From Rhodospirillaceae bacterium (GTDB lineage: Bacteria > Pseudomonadota > Alphaproteobacteria > Dongiales > Dongiaceae), in contig JADJQM010000002.1 in NCBI GenBank assembly GCA_016712715.1, positions 1 to 64,000 on the forward strand: a stretch of DNA of 64,000 nt. Reading direction: 5' to 3'. The notes beneath the pieces are model-generated. The model did no database searches. It had not been told where the DNA came from and was given only the letters and a program-made list of their open reading frames with translations. Shown piece by piece: positions 46,463-55,790 of the stretch. Position numbers and translations under genes: made by a program. The stretch's first letter is position 1. Every line of letters starts with the position of its first letter.

Positions 46463-48034
46463 ATGGAACAACTGGCCCCCGACCTCCCCGCCAGGGATCA
46501 CGACGACAGGCCATCGCCGCCGCCCCTGTCGCTCGATCCCTTGGCCTGCTACCGGGCGCTTGCCGCGCGCGACCCCCGCTTCGATGGCAGGCTTTTTGTC
46601 GGCGTGACCTCGACCGGGATCTATTGCCGGCCGATCTGTCCGGCACCCAGCGCCAAGTTCAAGAATTGCCGGTTCTTCCCCTCGGCCGCGGCGGCCCAGG
46701 AAGCGGGCTTTCGTCCCTGCCTGCGCTGCCGGCCGGAAACCGCCCCCGATCTTGGCGCCTGGTCCGGCACCTCGAACACGGTGACGCGCGGCCTTGCCCT
46801 CATCGCCGAGGGCGCCCTCGATGGCGAGGGAGCAAGCGTCGAACAACTGGCGACCCGCCTGGGTCTGGGCGAGCGGCAATTGCGCCGCCTGTTCAACGAA
46901 CATCTCGGCGCCTCGCCCATCGCGGTGGCGCAGACGCGCCGCATCCACTTCGCCAAGCAGCTGATCCACGACACGCGCCTGCCGATGGCGGAAATCGCCC
47001 TGGCCGCGGGCTTTGGCAGCGTACGCCGCTTCAACGAGACATTCCGGCAGCTTTACAAGCGACCACCCACGGCACTCCGCCGCAAATCGGTGACCGCCCT
47101 GGCGCAAGGCTCGGTCGCGGCTTCCGGTGTCGTCGTGCGATTGCGCTACCGGCCGCCTTATGACTGGCCGTTCATGCTGTCCTATCTCAAGGCACGCGCC
47201 ATCGCCGGAATCGAGACCGTGACGCCGGACCGCTATGTCCGCAGCGTGGCACTCGACGGCAAGTTCGGCAGCGTCGAGATCGGCCATGATGCATCGGCAA
47301 GCTGCCTCATCGCCACGCTCCGCTTTCCCTGCGTGCGCGCGCTGCCGGCCATCATCGCCCGCATCCGCCGCGTCTTCGATCTCGGCGCCGACGTCGCCTT
47401 GATCGGTGCGCATCTAGCCCAGGATCCGCGCCTTCGACCCTTGATCGCGGCGCGTCCGGGCCTGCGCGCACCGGGTGGCTGGGACGGATTCGAACTCGCC
47501 ATCCGCGCCATCCTTGGCCAGCAGGTGACGGTGACGGCCGGTCGCCAACTCGCTGCCAAACTCGTGGCGCTGTGCGGCAGCCAGCTGCCCGTGGCCGCCC
47601 GCGGGCCGGGCGATCTGGCGATGGCTTTCCCGACACCCGCGCAGATCGTCGGCGCGGATCTCACGACCCTCGGCATGCCCTCGGCGCGGCGGCGCACGCT
47701 CAGCGCCATGGCCGAGGCGGCCCTCGCCGATCCGGACCTGTTCCGCGCCGGCTTCAGGATGGACGACACCATCGCCAAGCTCTGCGCCATTCCAGGCATC
47801 GGCGATTGGACGGCGCAGTACATCGCCCTCCGCGTGGTGCGCGAGACCGATGCCTTTCCAGCGAGCGATATCGGGATCCTGCGCGGTGCGACCGATGCCG
47901 GCGGTGAGCGGCCGACGCCGAAACAATTGCTGCAGATGGCCGAACCGTGGCGGCCGTGGCGCGCCTATGCGGCACAGCATCTCTGGGCAGCCGATGAGGC
48001 AATCCTTGCCGCAAAGGAATCCATCCGTGCCTGA
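46463..48034 (+). CDS. Ada-AlkA fusion: methyl-phosphotriester sensor/AraC activator fused to 3-methyladenine DNA glycosylase
   Basis: 523 residues. N-terminal Ada zinc domain (~30-95) with the four Cys in YCRPICPAPSAKFKNCRF and FRPCLRCRPE; the first is the methyl acceptor from DNA phosphotriesters. AraC HTH (~105-205: MAEIALAAGFGSVRRFNETFRQLY in part). C-terminal AlkA (~215-510): AlkA_N domain, HhH-GPD with IPGIGDWTAQYIALR and catalytic Asp in FPASDIGI. The protein senses alkylation, activates repair genes and excises alkylated bases. It lacks the C-terminal O6-methylguanine domain of classical Ada, which is supplied by the overlapping next gene. Confidence 0.94.
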   Translation: MEQLAPDLPARDHDDRPSPPPLSLDPLACYRALAARDPRFDGRLFVGVTSTGIYCRPICPAPSAKFKNCRFFPSAAAAQEAGFRPCLRCRPETAPDLGAWSGTSNTVTRGLALIAEGALDGEGASVEQLATRLGLGERQLRRLFNEHLGASPIAVAQTRRIHFAKQLIHDTRLPMAEIALAAGFGSVRRFNETFRQLYKRPPTALRRKSVTALAQGSVAASGVVVRLRYRPPYDWPFMLSYLKARAIAGIETVTPDRYVRSVALDGKFGSVEIGHDASASCLIATLRFPCVRALPAIIARIRRVFDLGADVALIGAHLAQDPRLRPLIAARPGLRAPGGWDGFELAIRAILGQQVTVTAGRQLAAKLVALCGSQLPVAARGPGDLAMAFPTPAQIVGADLTTLGMPSARRRTLSAMAEAALADPDLFRAGFRMDDTIAKLCAIPGIGDWTAQYIALRVVRETDAFPASDIGILRGATDAGGERPTPKQLLQMAEPWRPWRAYAAQHLWAADEAILAAKESIRA

Positions 48035-48548
48035 AAAGCTGAAGCTGCTGATCGATCGGATGGCGACACCGATTGGCGAGCTCGTTGTCATCGCTGACGA
48101 GAACGGCCGACTGAGGGCGGTGGATTGGTCCGATCATGAACCGCGCATGTTGACATTGCTGGCGCGCCATTGCGGCAGGGCCGGCTATACGCTTACCAGG
48201 CAGCCTGATCCGGGCGGGCTTTCGACGGCGCTCCGCGCCTATTTCAAGGGCGACCTTGGGGCCATCAATAAGCTCAAGGTCGAGACCGACGGTACTGATT
48301 TCCAGCGCGCCGTCTGGCGGCAATTGCGCCTTATCCCCTGCGGCAAGACGATTTCCTATGCCGACCTCGCCCAGCGCGTCGAGAAGCCCAAGGCAGTCCG
48401 CGCCGTGGGTCTCGCCAATGGCAGCAACCCGATCAGCATCGTGGTGCCATGCCACCGCGTGATCGGCTCCGATGGATCCCTCACCGGCTATGGTGGTGGC
48501 CTGCACCGTAAGCAATGGCTGCTTGAACACGAGCGCGCCATCGGCTGA
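48027..48548 (+). CDS. ogt: Methylated-DNA--protein-cysteine S-methyltransferase
   Basis: 173 residues. Suicide enzyme transferring methyl from O6-methylguanine to the Cys of VVPCHRVIG. RAVWRQLRLIPCGKTISYADLA (in part) is the DNA-binding HTH and LTGYGGGLHRKQWLLEHE the C-terminal family segment. GTG at 48027 has AAGGA 8 bases upstream and overlaps the 3' end of the ada-alkA gene by 8 bp, so the two are translationally linked: together they carry all Ada, AlkA and Ogt activities. Confidence 0.95.
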   Translation: MPEKLKLLIDRMATPIGELVVIADENGRLRAVDWSDHEPRMLTLLARHCGRAGYTLTRQPDPGGLSTALRAYFKGDLGAINKLKVETDGTDFQRAVWRQLRLIPCGKTISYADLAQRVEKPKAVRAVGLANGSNPISIVVPCHRVIGSDGSLTGYGGGLHRKQWLLEHERAIG

Positions 48549-48578
48549 AATCCAGCCCGACCGAAACAGGAGCCAACC

Positions 48579-49391
48579 ATGCCGTCCCGCCCCGCAGCCG
48601 CCGCGATCTTTCATCAATTGCATCGCGGTCCCGAGATATTGAAGCTCGCCAACGCCTGGGACGCCGGTTCCGCCCGCGTGATCGAGGCGCAGGGCGCCAA
48701 GGCCATCGCCACGACCAGCGCCGGCTTTGCCTGGTCGCTGGGCTATCCGGATGGCGATGCCTTGCCGCTCGATGAACTCGTGCATGGCGTGACGCGGATC
48801 GCCCGCGCCATAGATGTACCCCTCACCGTCGACATGGAAAGCGGCTTCGGCCGCGACGCCGCCGCCGTGGGCGAATCCGTCGCCAAAATCATCGGTGCCG
48901 GTGCCGTCGGCCTCAACATCGAAGACGGCGCCAATCCGCCGGAGTTACTCGCGGCCAAGATCGCAGCGATCCGGAAAGTCGCCGCGCGCGAGGGCATCGA
49001 CATCTTCATCAATGCGCGCATCGACGTTTATCTCTTCAAGCTGGCACCGGAGCCAGAGCGCGTCGCCGAATCCCTGCGCCGCGCCAGGATCTATCAGGAT
49101 GCCGGTGCCAGCGGCATCTTCGTGCCCGCGATCGTCGCACCAGAGGAGATCAGGGCGGTTGCCGCCGCCCTTGAGCGGCCCTTGAACGTCCTCGCCTGGC
49201 CGGGCCTGCCGTCTGCAGCCGAGCTTGCCAAACTCGGCGTGAAGCGCCTGAGTGCCGGCTCCGGCATCGCCAAAGCCGTGTGGGGCCGAACGGCCGCCTT
49301 GGCGAAGTCCTTCCAGCAGGACGGCGTCTACGAGGCTCTGGCCGAAGGGGCCATGGATTCCGCCACCGCGAACGGCCTCTACAAGAAGTAG
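48579..49391 (+). CDS. Isocitrate lyase/PEP mutase-family enzyme
   Basis: 270 residues. TIM barrel of the ICL/PEPM superfamily: LKLANAWDAGSARVIEAQGAKAIATTSAG (in part) at the start, VDMESGFGRDAAAVG with the metal-binding Asp/Glu, and GLNIEDGANPP. The KKCGH signature of isocitrate lyase is absent, so it is one of the oxaloacetate decarboxylase/carboxyphosphonoenolpyruvate mutase-like members whose substrates are mostly unassigned. A short gap (30 bp) after ogt with ACAGGAG suggests co-transcription with the alkylation-repair genes, perhaps only by proximity. Two hairpins follow. Confidence 0.88.
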   Translation: MPSRPAAAAIFHQLHRGPEILKLANAWDAGSARVIEAQGAKAIATTSAGFAWSLGYPDGDALPLDELVHGVTRIARAIDVPLTVDMESGFGRDAAAVGESVAKIIGAGAVGLNIEDGANPPELLAAKIAAIRKVAAREGIDIFINARIDVYLFKLAPEPERVAESLRRARIYQDAGASGIFVPAIVAPEEIRAVAAALERPLNVLAWPGLPSAAELAKLGVKRLSAGSGIAKAVWGRTAALAKSFQQDGVYEALAEGAMDSATANGLYKK

Positions 49392-49405
49392 GGGCCTTCT
49401 GGACA

Positions 49406-49472
49406 AGAAGAGGGCCCTGCCTTGCGGCAGGGCGCCCCGGATAAGAAGAGGGCCCTGCCTTGCGGCAGGGCC
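49406..49472 (-). terminator. Tandem duplicated terminator hairpins
   Basis: A 29-bp sequence is repeated exactly at 49406-49434 and 49444-49472. Each contains GCCCTGCC-TTGC-GGCAGGGC. Read on the minus strand each hairpin is followed by TCTTCTT, so they terminate the MFS gene ending at 49514; they also lie just after the plus-strand gene ending at 49391. Confidence 0.75.
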
Positions 49473-49513
49473 CGGAGGGGGAAACTGGATCGCGTTTCGC
49501 GGTCGGTCGTCTG

Positions 49514-51184
49514 TTACCAGACTTCCATCCGGTGATCCTTCGTCTCGTGGATGAAGAAGATACCCACCACGAAGGTCATGGCTGCGATAGCGATCGGATA
49601 CCAGAGGCCGTAATAGATGTCGCCGCTGGCTGCCACCATGGCGAAGCTGACCGTCGGCAGGAAGCCGCCGAACCAGCCGTTGCCGATGTGATAGGGCAGC
49701 GACATCGAGGTGTAGCGGATCTTGGTCGGGAACAGTTCGACCAGCATGGCGGCGATCGGGCCGTAGACCATCGTCACCAGGATGACCAGGTAGACCAACA
49801 GGACGGTCACCATCGTCTTGTTCATCTGCTCCGGATCAGCCTTGGCGGGATAGCCGGCCGCCGTCACTGCTGCCGTCATCGCCGCATTGAAGGCATCGGT
49901 CTTGGCCTTCATTTCCTCGGCCGGCAGACCAGCGCCTTCGAAGCTGTCGATCACGGTGTCGCCGATCTTGATCTGCGTCACAGTCCCGGCAGGCGCCGCT
50001 TCATTGGCATAGTTCACCGACCCCTTGGCGAGGAAGCTCTTGGCGATATCGCACGAGGTCAAGAACTTCGACGTACCCACGGGATTGAACTGGAACGAGC
50101 AGCTGTCCGGATCGGCCACCACGGTCACCGGTGCGGAAGCCTGGGCGGCTTCAAGCGCCGGGTTGGCATAGTGGGTGATCTGCTTGAAGACCGGGAAGTA
50201 GGTCAACACCGCGAGCGCACAGCCCGCCATGATGATCCGCTTGCGGCCGATCTTGTCGGAGAGCCAGCCGAACAGGATGAAGCAGGGCGTGCCGATGGCT
50301 AGCGACAGGGCAATCAGCAGATTGGCCGTGACCGCATCGACCTTGAGGCTCTGGGTGAGGAAGAACAGGGCGTAGAACTGACCCGTATACCACACCACGG
50401 CCTGACCGGCGGTGAGGCCGAACAGTGCCAGCAACACGATCTTGAGGTTGCTCCACTGGCCGAAGCTTTCGGTGAGTGGTGCTTTCGAGCCTTTGCCCTC
50501 GTCCTTCATCTTCTGGAAAGTCGGCGATTCACTGAGCTTCAAGCGGATCCAGACCGAGATCAGCAGCAGCAGCAGGGAGATCAGGAACGGGACGCGCCAG
50601 CCCCAATCTGCAAACGCTTCTTCGCCCAGGAAGTAGCGGCAGCCGAGAATGACCAGGAGCGAGAGGAACAGACCCAGGGTCGCGGTGGTCTGGATCCAGC
50701 TGGTGTGCAGGCCACGCTTGCCGGCCGGTGCGTGTTCGGCGACATAGGTCGCCGCACCACCATATTCACCACCCAGCGCCAGACCCTGCAGCAATCGCAG
50801 GCCAACGAGGATGATTGGTGCCGCGATACCGATCGAGGCATAGCTCGGCAACAGGCCGACGATGAAGGTGGAGATACCCATGATCGTGATGGTGATCAGG
50901 AAGGTGTATTTGCGCCCGACCAGATCGCCCAGGCGACCGAAGAAGACGGCGCCGAAGGGACGGACGGCAAAGCCCGCCGCAAAGGCCATCAACGCGAAGA
51001 TGAAGGCCGCGGTCGGATTGACGCCGGAGAAGAACTGCTTGGAGATGATCGCAGCGAGCGATCCGTAAAGATAGAAATCATACCATTCGAACACGGTGCC
51101 GAGCGATGATGCAAAGACCACCATCTTTACATCGGCCGGCTCTTTCTTGCCGGCATTATCGGCCGAAGCGGCGACAGTTGACAT
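49514..51184 (-). CDS. MHS-family major facilitator transporter with a large extracytoplasmic insert
   Basis: 556 residues from ATG 51184 (GGGGAGAG upstream). Twelve-segment MFS of the metabolite:H+ symporter (ProP/ShiA/KgtP) type: FASSLGTVFEWYDFYLYG in TM1, RPFGAVFFGRLGDLVGRK as motif A, EYGGAATYVAEHAP. Between TM9 (after SDKIGRKRIIM) and TM10 (TVLLVYLVILVTMVYGP) lies a ~110-residue hydrophilic insert (~350-460) with two Cys (DSCSFQF, LTSCDIA) that would face the periplasm. Ordinary MHS members are ~430-450 residues. Likely imports an organic acid or osmolyte. Confidence 0.88.
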   Translation of the reverse strand: MSTVAASADNAGKKEPADVKMVVFASSLGTVFEWYDFYLYGSLAAIISKQFFSGVNPTAAFIFALMAFAAGFAVRPFGAVFFGRLGDLVGRKYTFLITITIMGISTFIVGLLPSYASIGIAAPIILVGLRLLQGLALGGEYGGAATYVAEHAPAGKRGLHTSWIQTTATLGLFLSLLVILGCRYFLGEEAFADWGWRVPFLISLLLLLISVWIRLKLSESPTFQKMKDEGKGSKAPLTESFGQWSNLKIVLLALFGLTAGQAVVWYTGQFYALFFLTQSLKVDAVTANLLIALSLAIGTPCFILFGWLSDKIGRKRIIMAGCALAVLTYFPVFKQITHYANPALEAAQASAPVTVVADPDSCSFQFNPVGTSKFLTSCDIAKSFLAKGSVNYANEAAPAGTVTQIKIGDTVIDSFEGAGLPAEEMKAKTDAFNAAMTAAVTAAGYPAKADPEQMNKTMVTVLLVYLVILVTMVYGPIAAMLVELFPTKIRYTSMSLPYHIGNGWFGGFLPTVSFAMVAASGDIYYGLWYPIAIAAMTFVVGIFFIHETKDHRMEVW

Positions 51185-51423
51185 GCTTGACTCTCCCCTC
51201 ATGTTGCTGACCTCGCGCCGAATTCCCGGCATCTTTTTTGGGTCATCAGATTTCTCACCCGGCACATTCCCACCCAGTCAACGACTCGCGGCAGGCAAAG
51301 CTTGTGCACCGGATTCCAGTCTTTTTCTTATGCCCCTGAGCTGGCGAATTGACCCCAGACTTTGGTCGTAGCGACTTTTGGGCCAATGGACTTGCTGCTT
51401 AAGCCCATGCATTAATTGCCGGA

Positions 51424-54400
51424 ATGTCGCAGAGCAGCCTCATACTCCTCCTCTCGCTGGCCTATCTCGGCCTGCTGTTCGTGATTGCCCATGCCGGCGA
51501 GCGGCACGCGATCAATTGGTCGCGTGGGCGGTTAGGGCCGCCCATCTATGCGCTGTCGCTGGCGATCTATTGTACATCCTGGACTTTCTATGGCTCGGTC
51601 GGCCGCGCCGTCAGCAATGGACTCGATTTCGCGCTGATCTATGTGGGGCCGGCCCTGGTCATCGTGCTGGCCTGGCCCGTCATGGCGCGCATTATTGCAC
51701 TTGCGAAGCAGCAGAACGTAACCTCCATCGCCGACATCCTGGGAGCGCGCTATGGCCGCAGCCGGGCAGTGGCGGTTATCGCCACCTTGATCGCCGTCGT
51801 CGGCGCCATGCCTTATATCGCGCTGCAACTGCAGGCCGTCTCCTTCAGCTTCGAGGCACTCTCCGGCGAAATCGCCGGCGCCAGTCCGGCGGCATCCGCC
51901 CTCCATGTGCCGATCTGGCAGGACACAGCCCTCATCGTCACCTTGCTGATGGCGGCCTTCACCATCCTGTTCGGCGTCCGCCATGTCGAAGCCAGCGAAC
52001 AGCATCGCGGCATGATGCTGGCCATCGCCATCGAAAGCCTGGTCAAGCTGTGCGCGCTGCTGGCGGGCGGCGTCTTCATCGTCTGGTCGGTTTTCGACGG
52101 TCCCGCCGCCTTGTTGAACGAGGCGCGCAGCATCCCGGCGGCCAGCCATATGCTCCACCCCGAGATCAACGCTAATTGGGCGGCCCTCACGGTGCTGTCC
52201 GGCTTTGCGTTCCTCTGTCTGCCACGGCAATTCCACGTGGCGGTGGTCGAACATGACCATCCTAAGAGCCTGCTGGCGGCGCGCTGGATGTTCCCGCTCT
52301 ATCTCGTCGCCATCAACCTGTTTGTGGTGCCGATCGCGATGGCCGGCCTGGCCCGACTTGATGCCGGCCATGCGCCCGATTTTTACGTCCTCACCTTGCC
52401 GCTTTCCGCTGGTGCTGATTGGCTGACCGCCTTCATCTTTATCGGCGGCCTCTCGGCCGCGACCAGCATGGTCGCGGTCGCCTGCATGGCGCTGTCCGGC
52501 ATGGTCGGCAACGAATTGGTGATGCCCTGGCTGCTGCGGCGCAGGCAGGAGGAAGGCGCCAATCTCGGCCAGCTCGGCCTCCTCGTGCGGCGCCTCGCCG
52601 TGGTCGCCATTCTGCTCGCCGCCTATGCCTATTACCGCACCATCGCCGGCCTGTTGCCGCTTGTCACGATCGGCCTCATCTCGTTCTGTGCGGTTGCCAA
52701 TTTTGCGCCACCCCTGCTCATTGGCCTCTATTGGCGCCGCGCGCACCGCCATGGCGTGATCGCCGGCCTGCTGGGCGGCTTTGCCGTCTGGTTCTGGGCC
52801 ATCCTGTGGCCGACAATCCAGCCCGGGCAGGCGTCGACGCTGCCGCCCTGGGGTCCGCTCGCCTATTTCGACCCGTTGTTGCGCGGATTCGTCGTCGGTA
52901 TCGCCGTCAACATCGCCTTGCTGGTGGTGGGCTCGCTGCTGGCAAAGCCGATGGCCCGCGACCGGCAGCAGGCCGCGGCCTTTGTCGGCGATGGCGGTCC
53001 CAATGATCACAGCAAGCCGGTCTCGCCGGCCCGCAATGAACTCGATCAGTTGAAGGAACTGGCAGCGCGCTTCATCGGCAGCGAGCGCGCCGAGGAGGCG
53101 TTCCGCGAATTGAAGCTCTCCGGGGCAGCCGCGGTCGAGTTCACCGAGCGCCTGCTCTCCGGCACCATCGGCGCCGCCTCCGCCCGCGTCGTCGTGACGA
53201 CGGCACGGCGCAAGGGCCTGTGGATGCTGGGCTCGATGCGCGAAATGTTGGACGAGGCCACGGCCGCGATCCGCTACAATGCCGACCTCCTGCGCCGCAC
53301 GCTCGATCATATGGGCCTGGGCCTTGCCGTGTTCGACGCCACCGGCAAGCTCGAGGTCTGGAACGACCGCTTTGCCGATCTGAGCGGGCTGGAGCGCGAT
53401 TCGCTGGCAATCGGCGTCAACATCGCCAACCTGCCCTCGCATATTCCCTCGCTGGCCGCCCTCCTCGATACCGGCCAGGTGGCGATGCGCGAAATCAAGC
53501 TGGCCGACGGTTCTGTCACGGAGTTGCGGGTCGATCCGCTGGCCGGCGGCGGCGTCATTGTCACCGCCAATGACGTCACAGCCCGCGTGCGGGCCGCCGA
53601 GGCCCTGCGCGACAGCGAAAGGCGCACCCGCATCGTCACCGACAATGTGCCCGTGCTGATCGCCTATATCGACCGCGACGAACATTACCGCTTCACCAAC
53701 CGGCCCTATCAGGCCTCGCTGAAGGGCGGCGAAGGGGCAACCGAGGGCCGCCATGTCAGCGAGGTGCTGGGCCCGGCACGCTATCGGCAATTGAAGCCAT
53801 ACATCGACGCGGTCCTCGCCGGCGAGGAACAGGAATTCGAGATCGACTTCCCGACCAATGACGCCAAGATCGAAGTGGCGCGCGGCACCTACATCCCGCA
53901 TTTTGACGAAAGCGGCCATGTGCTGGGCTTCTTCCTGCTCTATGTCGACATCACCGAACGCCGCCTGGCGGAAGAGGCATTGCGCAATGCCAATGAAGGG
54001 CTGGAGCGGCGCGTGGCGACCCGGACGGCCGAACTGGAAGCAGCCCGCGCCCGCGCCGAGGAAGCCAATATCGACAAAACGCGCTTTATCGCCGCCGCCA
54101 GCCATGATCTGCTGCAGCCCCTGCATGCCGCGCGCTTGTTCGTGGCGGCCTTGTCGGAACGCCATGTCGCCGATGAGCTGGTCGCGAAAGTCGACCTTGG
54201 CCTTTCTTCGGTCGAGGCACTGCTGGATGCGCTGCTCGACATCGCCAAGCTCGATGCCGGCGCCATCAAGCCGGAACCCCGCGCCATTCCGCTCGGGCCA
54301 TTGCTGAAGTCCCTGACCGATGCCTTTGCACCACTGGCCGAACGCGCCGACATCGAACTGCGCATGGTGCCAAGCAAGGCCTGGGTGCGGACCGACCCCG

Positions 54401-55182
54401 CCTTGCTACGCCGCGTGCTGCAGAACTATCTGTCCAACGCGATCCGCTATGGGCGCGGCAATGACCGGAGGCCGCGCGTGCTGATGGGTTGCCGCCGTAT
54501 CCCGACCGGCATCCGCATCGAGGTGCGCGACAACGGCCCGGGCATCGCCGCCAACCAGCAGGCCAATATCTATCAGGAGTTCATTCGCCTGAAGCCGGCC
54601 AGCGTCGGCGGCGAACGGGGTTTGGGCCTGGGTCTTGCCATCGTCGATCGCATCGCCCGCATGCTGGGTCATCCGCGCGGATTGGTCTCAGCGCCCGGCA
54701 AGGGCGCTGCCTTCACCATCGATCTGCCGCTCGCCATGGCCGATCCGGTCAGCCTCAAGGATGTGCAGCCGGATCTTGCCCGCACTGGGGCGCTCGCCCG
54801 CATGCCCTTCGTCATCTGCATCGATGACGAGGAACAGGTGCGCGAGGGCATGGAGGTTCTGCTGCAAAGCTGGGGCTGCGATGTGATCACCGCGGCCAGT
54901 GCGGATCTGGCGCTGCTGGCCTCTGCCGGCCGGACCGGGCCGCCGGACCTGCTGCTGATTGATCTTCATCTGGGTGACGAGCAGCCGGACGGCATCAACG
55001 AGATTGCCAAGCTGCGCGACGCCTGGGGCGACGACGTGCCGGCTGTACTCATCACAGCCAATCGCGATCCGATTGTGATGGCACGCGCCAAGGCGCTCAG
55101 CCTCGACGTGCTTCACAAACCGGTCAAGCCGGCGCGGTTGCGCGCCCTTATCGCCCAGCGGTCCCAGCGTTCCGTGGCGTAG
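51424..55182 (+). CDS. NahK/CbrA-type hybrid sensor histidine kinase with symporter-like membrane domain
   Basis: 1252 residues. Residues ~1-510: about 13 transmembrane segments resembling Na+/solute symporters. ~620-720 and ~735-850: PAS domains (second ends ITERRLAEEALR); coiled coil ~850-885; HisKA with phospho-acceptor His in AASHDLLQPLHAARLF (~894); HATPase ~960-1110 (N box NYLSNAIRYG, G boxes VRDNGPGI and GLGLGLAIV); receiver ~1126-1250 with Asp in LLIDLHLG (~1180) and Lys in VLHKPVKP. The architecture and H-box are those of alphaproteobacterial NahK-like kinases, whose partner is often a LuxR response regulator such as that at 57919. Confidence 0.93.
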   Translation: MSQSSLILLLSLAYLGLLFVIAHAGERHAINWSRGRLGPPIYALSLAIYCTSWTFYGSVGRAVSNGLDFALIYVGPALVIVLAWPVMARIIALAKQQNVTSIADILGARYGRSRAVAVIATLIAVVGAMPYIALQLQAVSFSFEALSGEIAGASPAASALHVPIWQDTALIVTLLMAAFTILFGVRHVEASEQHRGMMLAIAIESLVKLCALLAGGVFIVWSVFDGPAALLNEARSIPAASHMLHPEINANWAALTVLSGFAFLCLPRQFHVAVVEHDHPKSLLAARWMFPLYLVAINLFVVPIAMAGLARLDAGHAPDFYVLTLPLSAGADWLTAFIFIGGLSAATSMVAVACMALSGMVGNELVMPWLLRRRQEEGANLGQLGLLVRRLAVVAILLAAYAYYRTIAGLLPLVTIGLISFCAVANFAPPLLIGLYWRRAHRHGVIAGLLGGFAVWFWAILWPTIQPGQASTLPPWGPLAYFDPLLRGFVVGIAVNIALLVVGSLLAKPMARDRQQAAAFVGDGGPNDHSKPVSPARNELDQLKELAARFIGSERAEEAFRELKLSGAAAVEFTERLLSGTIGAASARVVVTTARRKGLWMLGSMREMLDEATAAIRYNADLLRRTLDHMGLGLAVFDATGKLEVWNDRFADLSGLERDSLAIGVNIANLPSHIPSLAALLDTGQVAMREIKLADGSVTELRVDPLAGGGVIVTANDVTARVRAAEALRDSERRTRIVTDNVPVLIAYIDRDEHYRFTNRPYQASLKGGEGATEGRHVSEVLGPARYRQLKPYIDAVLAGEEQEFEIDFPTNDAKIEVARGTYIPHFDESGHVLGFFLLYVDITERRLAEEALRNANEGLERRVATRTAELEAARARAEEANIDKTRFIAAASHDLLQPLHAARLFVAALSERHVADELVAKVDLGLSSVEALLDALLDIAKLDAGAIKPEPRAIPLGPLLKSLTDAFAPLAERADIELRMVPSKAWVRTDPALLRRVLQNYLSNAIRYGRGNDRRPRVLMGCRRIPTGIRIEVRDNGPGIAANQQANIYQEFIRLKPASVGGERGLGLGLAIVDRIARMLGHPRGLVSAPGKGAAFTIDLPLAMADPVSLKDVQPDLARTGALARMPFVICIDDEEQVREGMEVLLQSWGCDVITAASADLALLASAGRTGPPDLLLIDLHLGDEQPDGINEIAKLRDAWGDDVPAVLITANRDPIVMARAKALSLDVLHKPVKPARLRALIAQRSQRSVA

Positions 55183-55498
55183 CCGCCTGGCGCCGCATGT
55201 CGGCGATGACCGCCTCGATCTTGGCGTGGTTGCCGCTGCTGAGCTGGCCAAGTTGCTGGAACATGCCAGCGGCACTTGCCGCAAGCCGGGTGAAAAAGCC
55301 GCCGATCGCCGCGTGGCGCAGTTTCCGCGCCCGTTGCTGATAGAAGGCGACCATTTCCGGCGTTACCGGTACCGTTTCCGGCCGGTAATAGTCGGGCAGA
55401 TAGGATTGTTCGCGGGGAGAGTGGGCCGGCCCGGCAGATGTACCGTGGGCAACATTCTGCCCGAGCCAACCATTTTCTTCGTCGTTATACGGCCACAT
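55148..55498 (-). CDS. Hypothetical protein, 116 residues
   Basis: Start ATG 55498 has GGAGG 6 bases upstream, the best ribosome site in the area. The N-terminal ~50 residues (MWPYNDEENGWLGQN, then Pro/Tyr-rich SYLPDYYRPETVPVTPEM) look unstructured; the C-terminal ~65 form amphipathic helices (MVAFYQQRARKLRHAAIGGF, FQQLGQLSSG, KIEAVIADMRRQAA). No signal peptide. The 3' end overlaps the convergent kinase gene by 35 bp. Family not recognised. A strong palindrome lies 115 bp upstream, which supports it being a regulated gene. Confidence 0.6.
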   Translation of the reverse strand: MWPYNDEENGWLGQNVAHGTSAGPAHSPREQSYLPDYYRPETVPVTPEMVAFYQQRARKLRHAAIGGFFTRLAASAAGMFQQLGQLSSGNHAKIEAVIADMRRQAATPRNAGTAGR

Positions 55499-55612
55499 GG
55501 AAGACCTCCAGGTAAGAGTGGATCTTCCTCCCGTGCTCCAATGGTCCAAGCCATCGGTTGCTGCACTGCAATACGGAGTATATGGCTTAGGGCGGCCTGT
55601 TTTCAATAATCA

Positions 55613-55635
55613 TTTCGCATTGCAGCAATGCGAAA
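55613..55635. promoter_or_regulatory. Perfect 23-bp palindrome in the kinase-epimerase gap
   Basis: TTTCGCATTG (55613-55622), 3-bp spacer, CAATGCGAAA (55626-55635). It lies between the hypothetical gene start (55498, minus) and the epimerase start (55791, plus). A weaker related site, TTGCTGCACTGCAA, lies at 55558-55571. Symmetry and size fit a dimeric repressor site; TTGCA/TGCAA cores recall PhaR-type sites but this is speculative. Confidence 0.5.
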
Positions 55636-55790
55636 GCGAGAACCGACCTAAACGAAAATGGCGCTGTCCGGCGCTTTCCCGCATCAATCTTGCCCCCGGC
55701 CCCATCGCGCGCTGGTCAGGGCCCCTCTGCCGGGCTAATTTCGGTCATGGAATCAATAATTTGGCCTGAAATGGCGCGAGGAGAGACGGG

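Noticed and set aside
51532..54165. Open frame of 877 codons opposite the hybrid kinase
   Set aside because: Composition is that of an antisense shadow and the kinase domains are certain.
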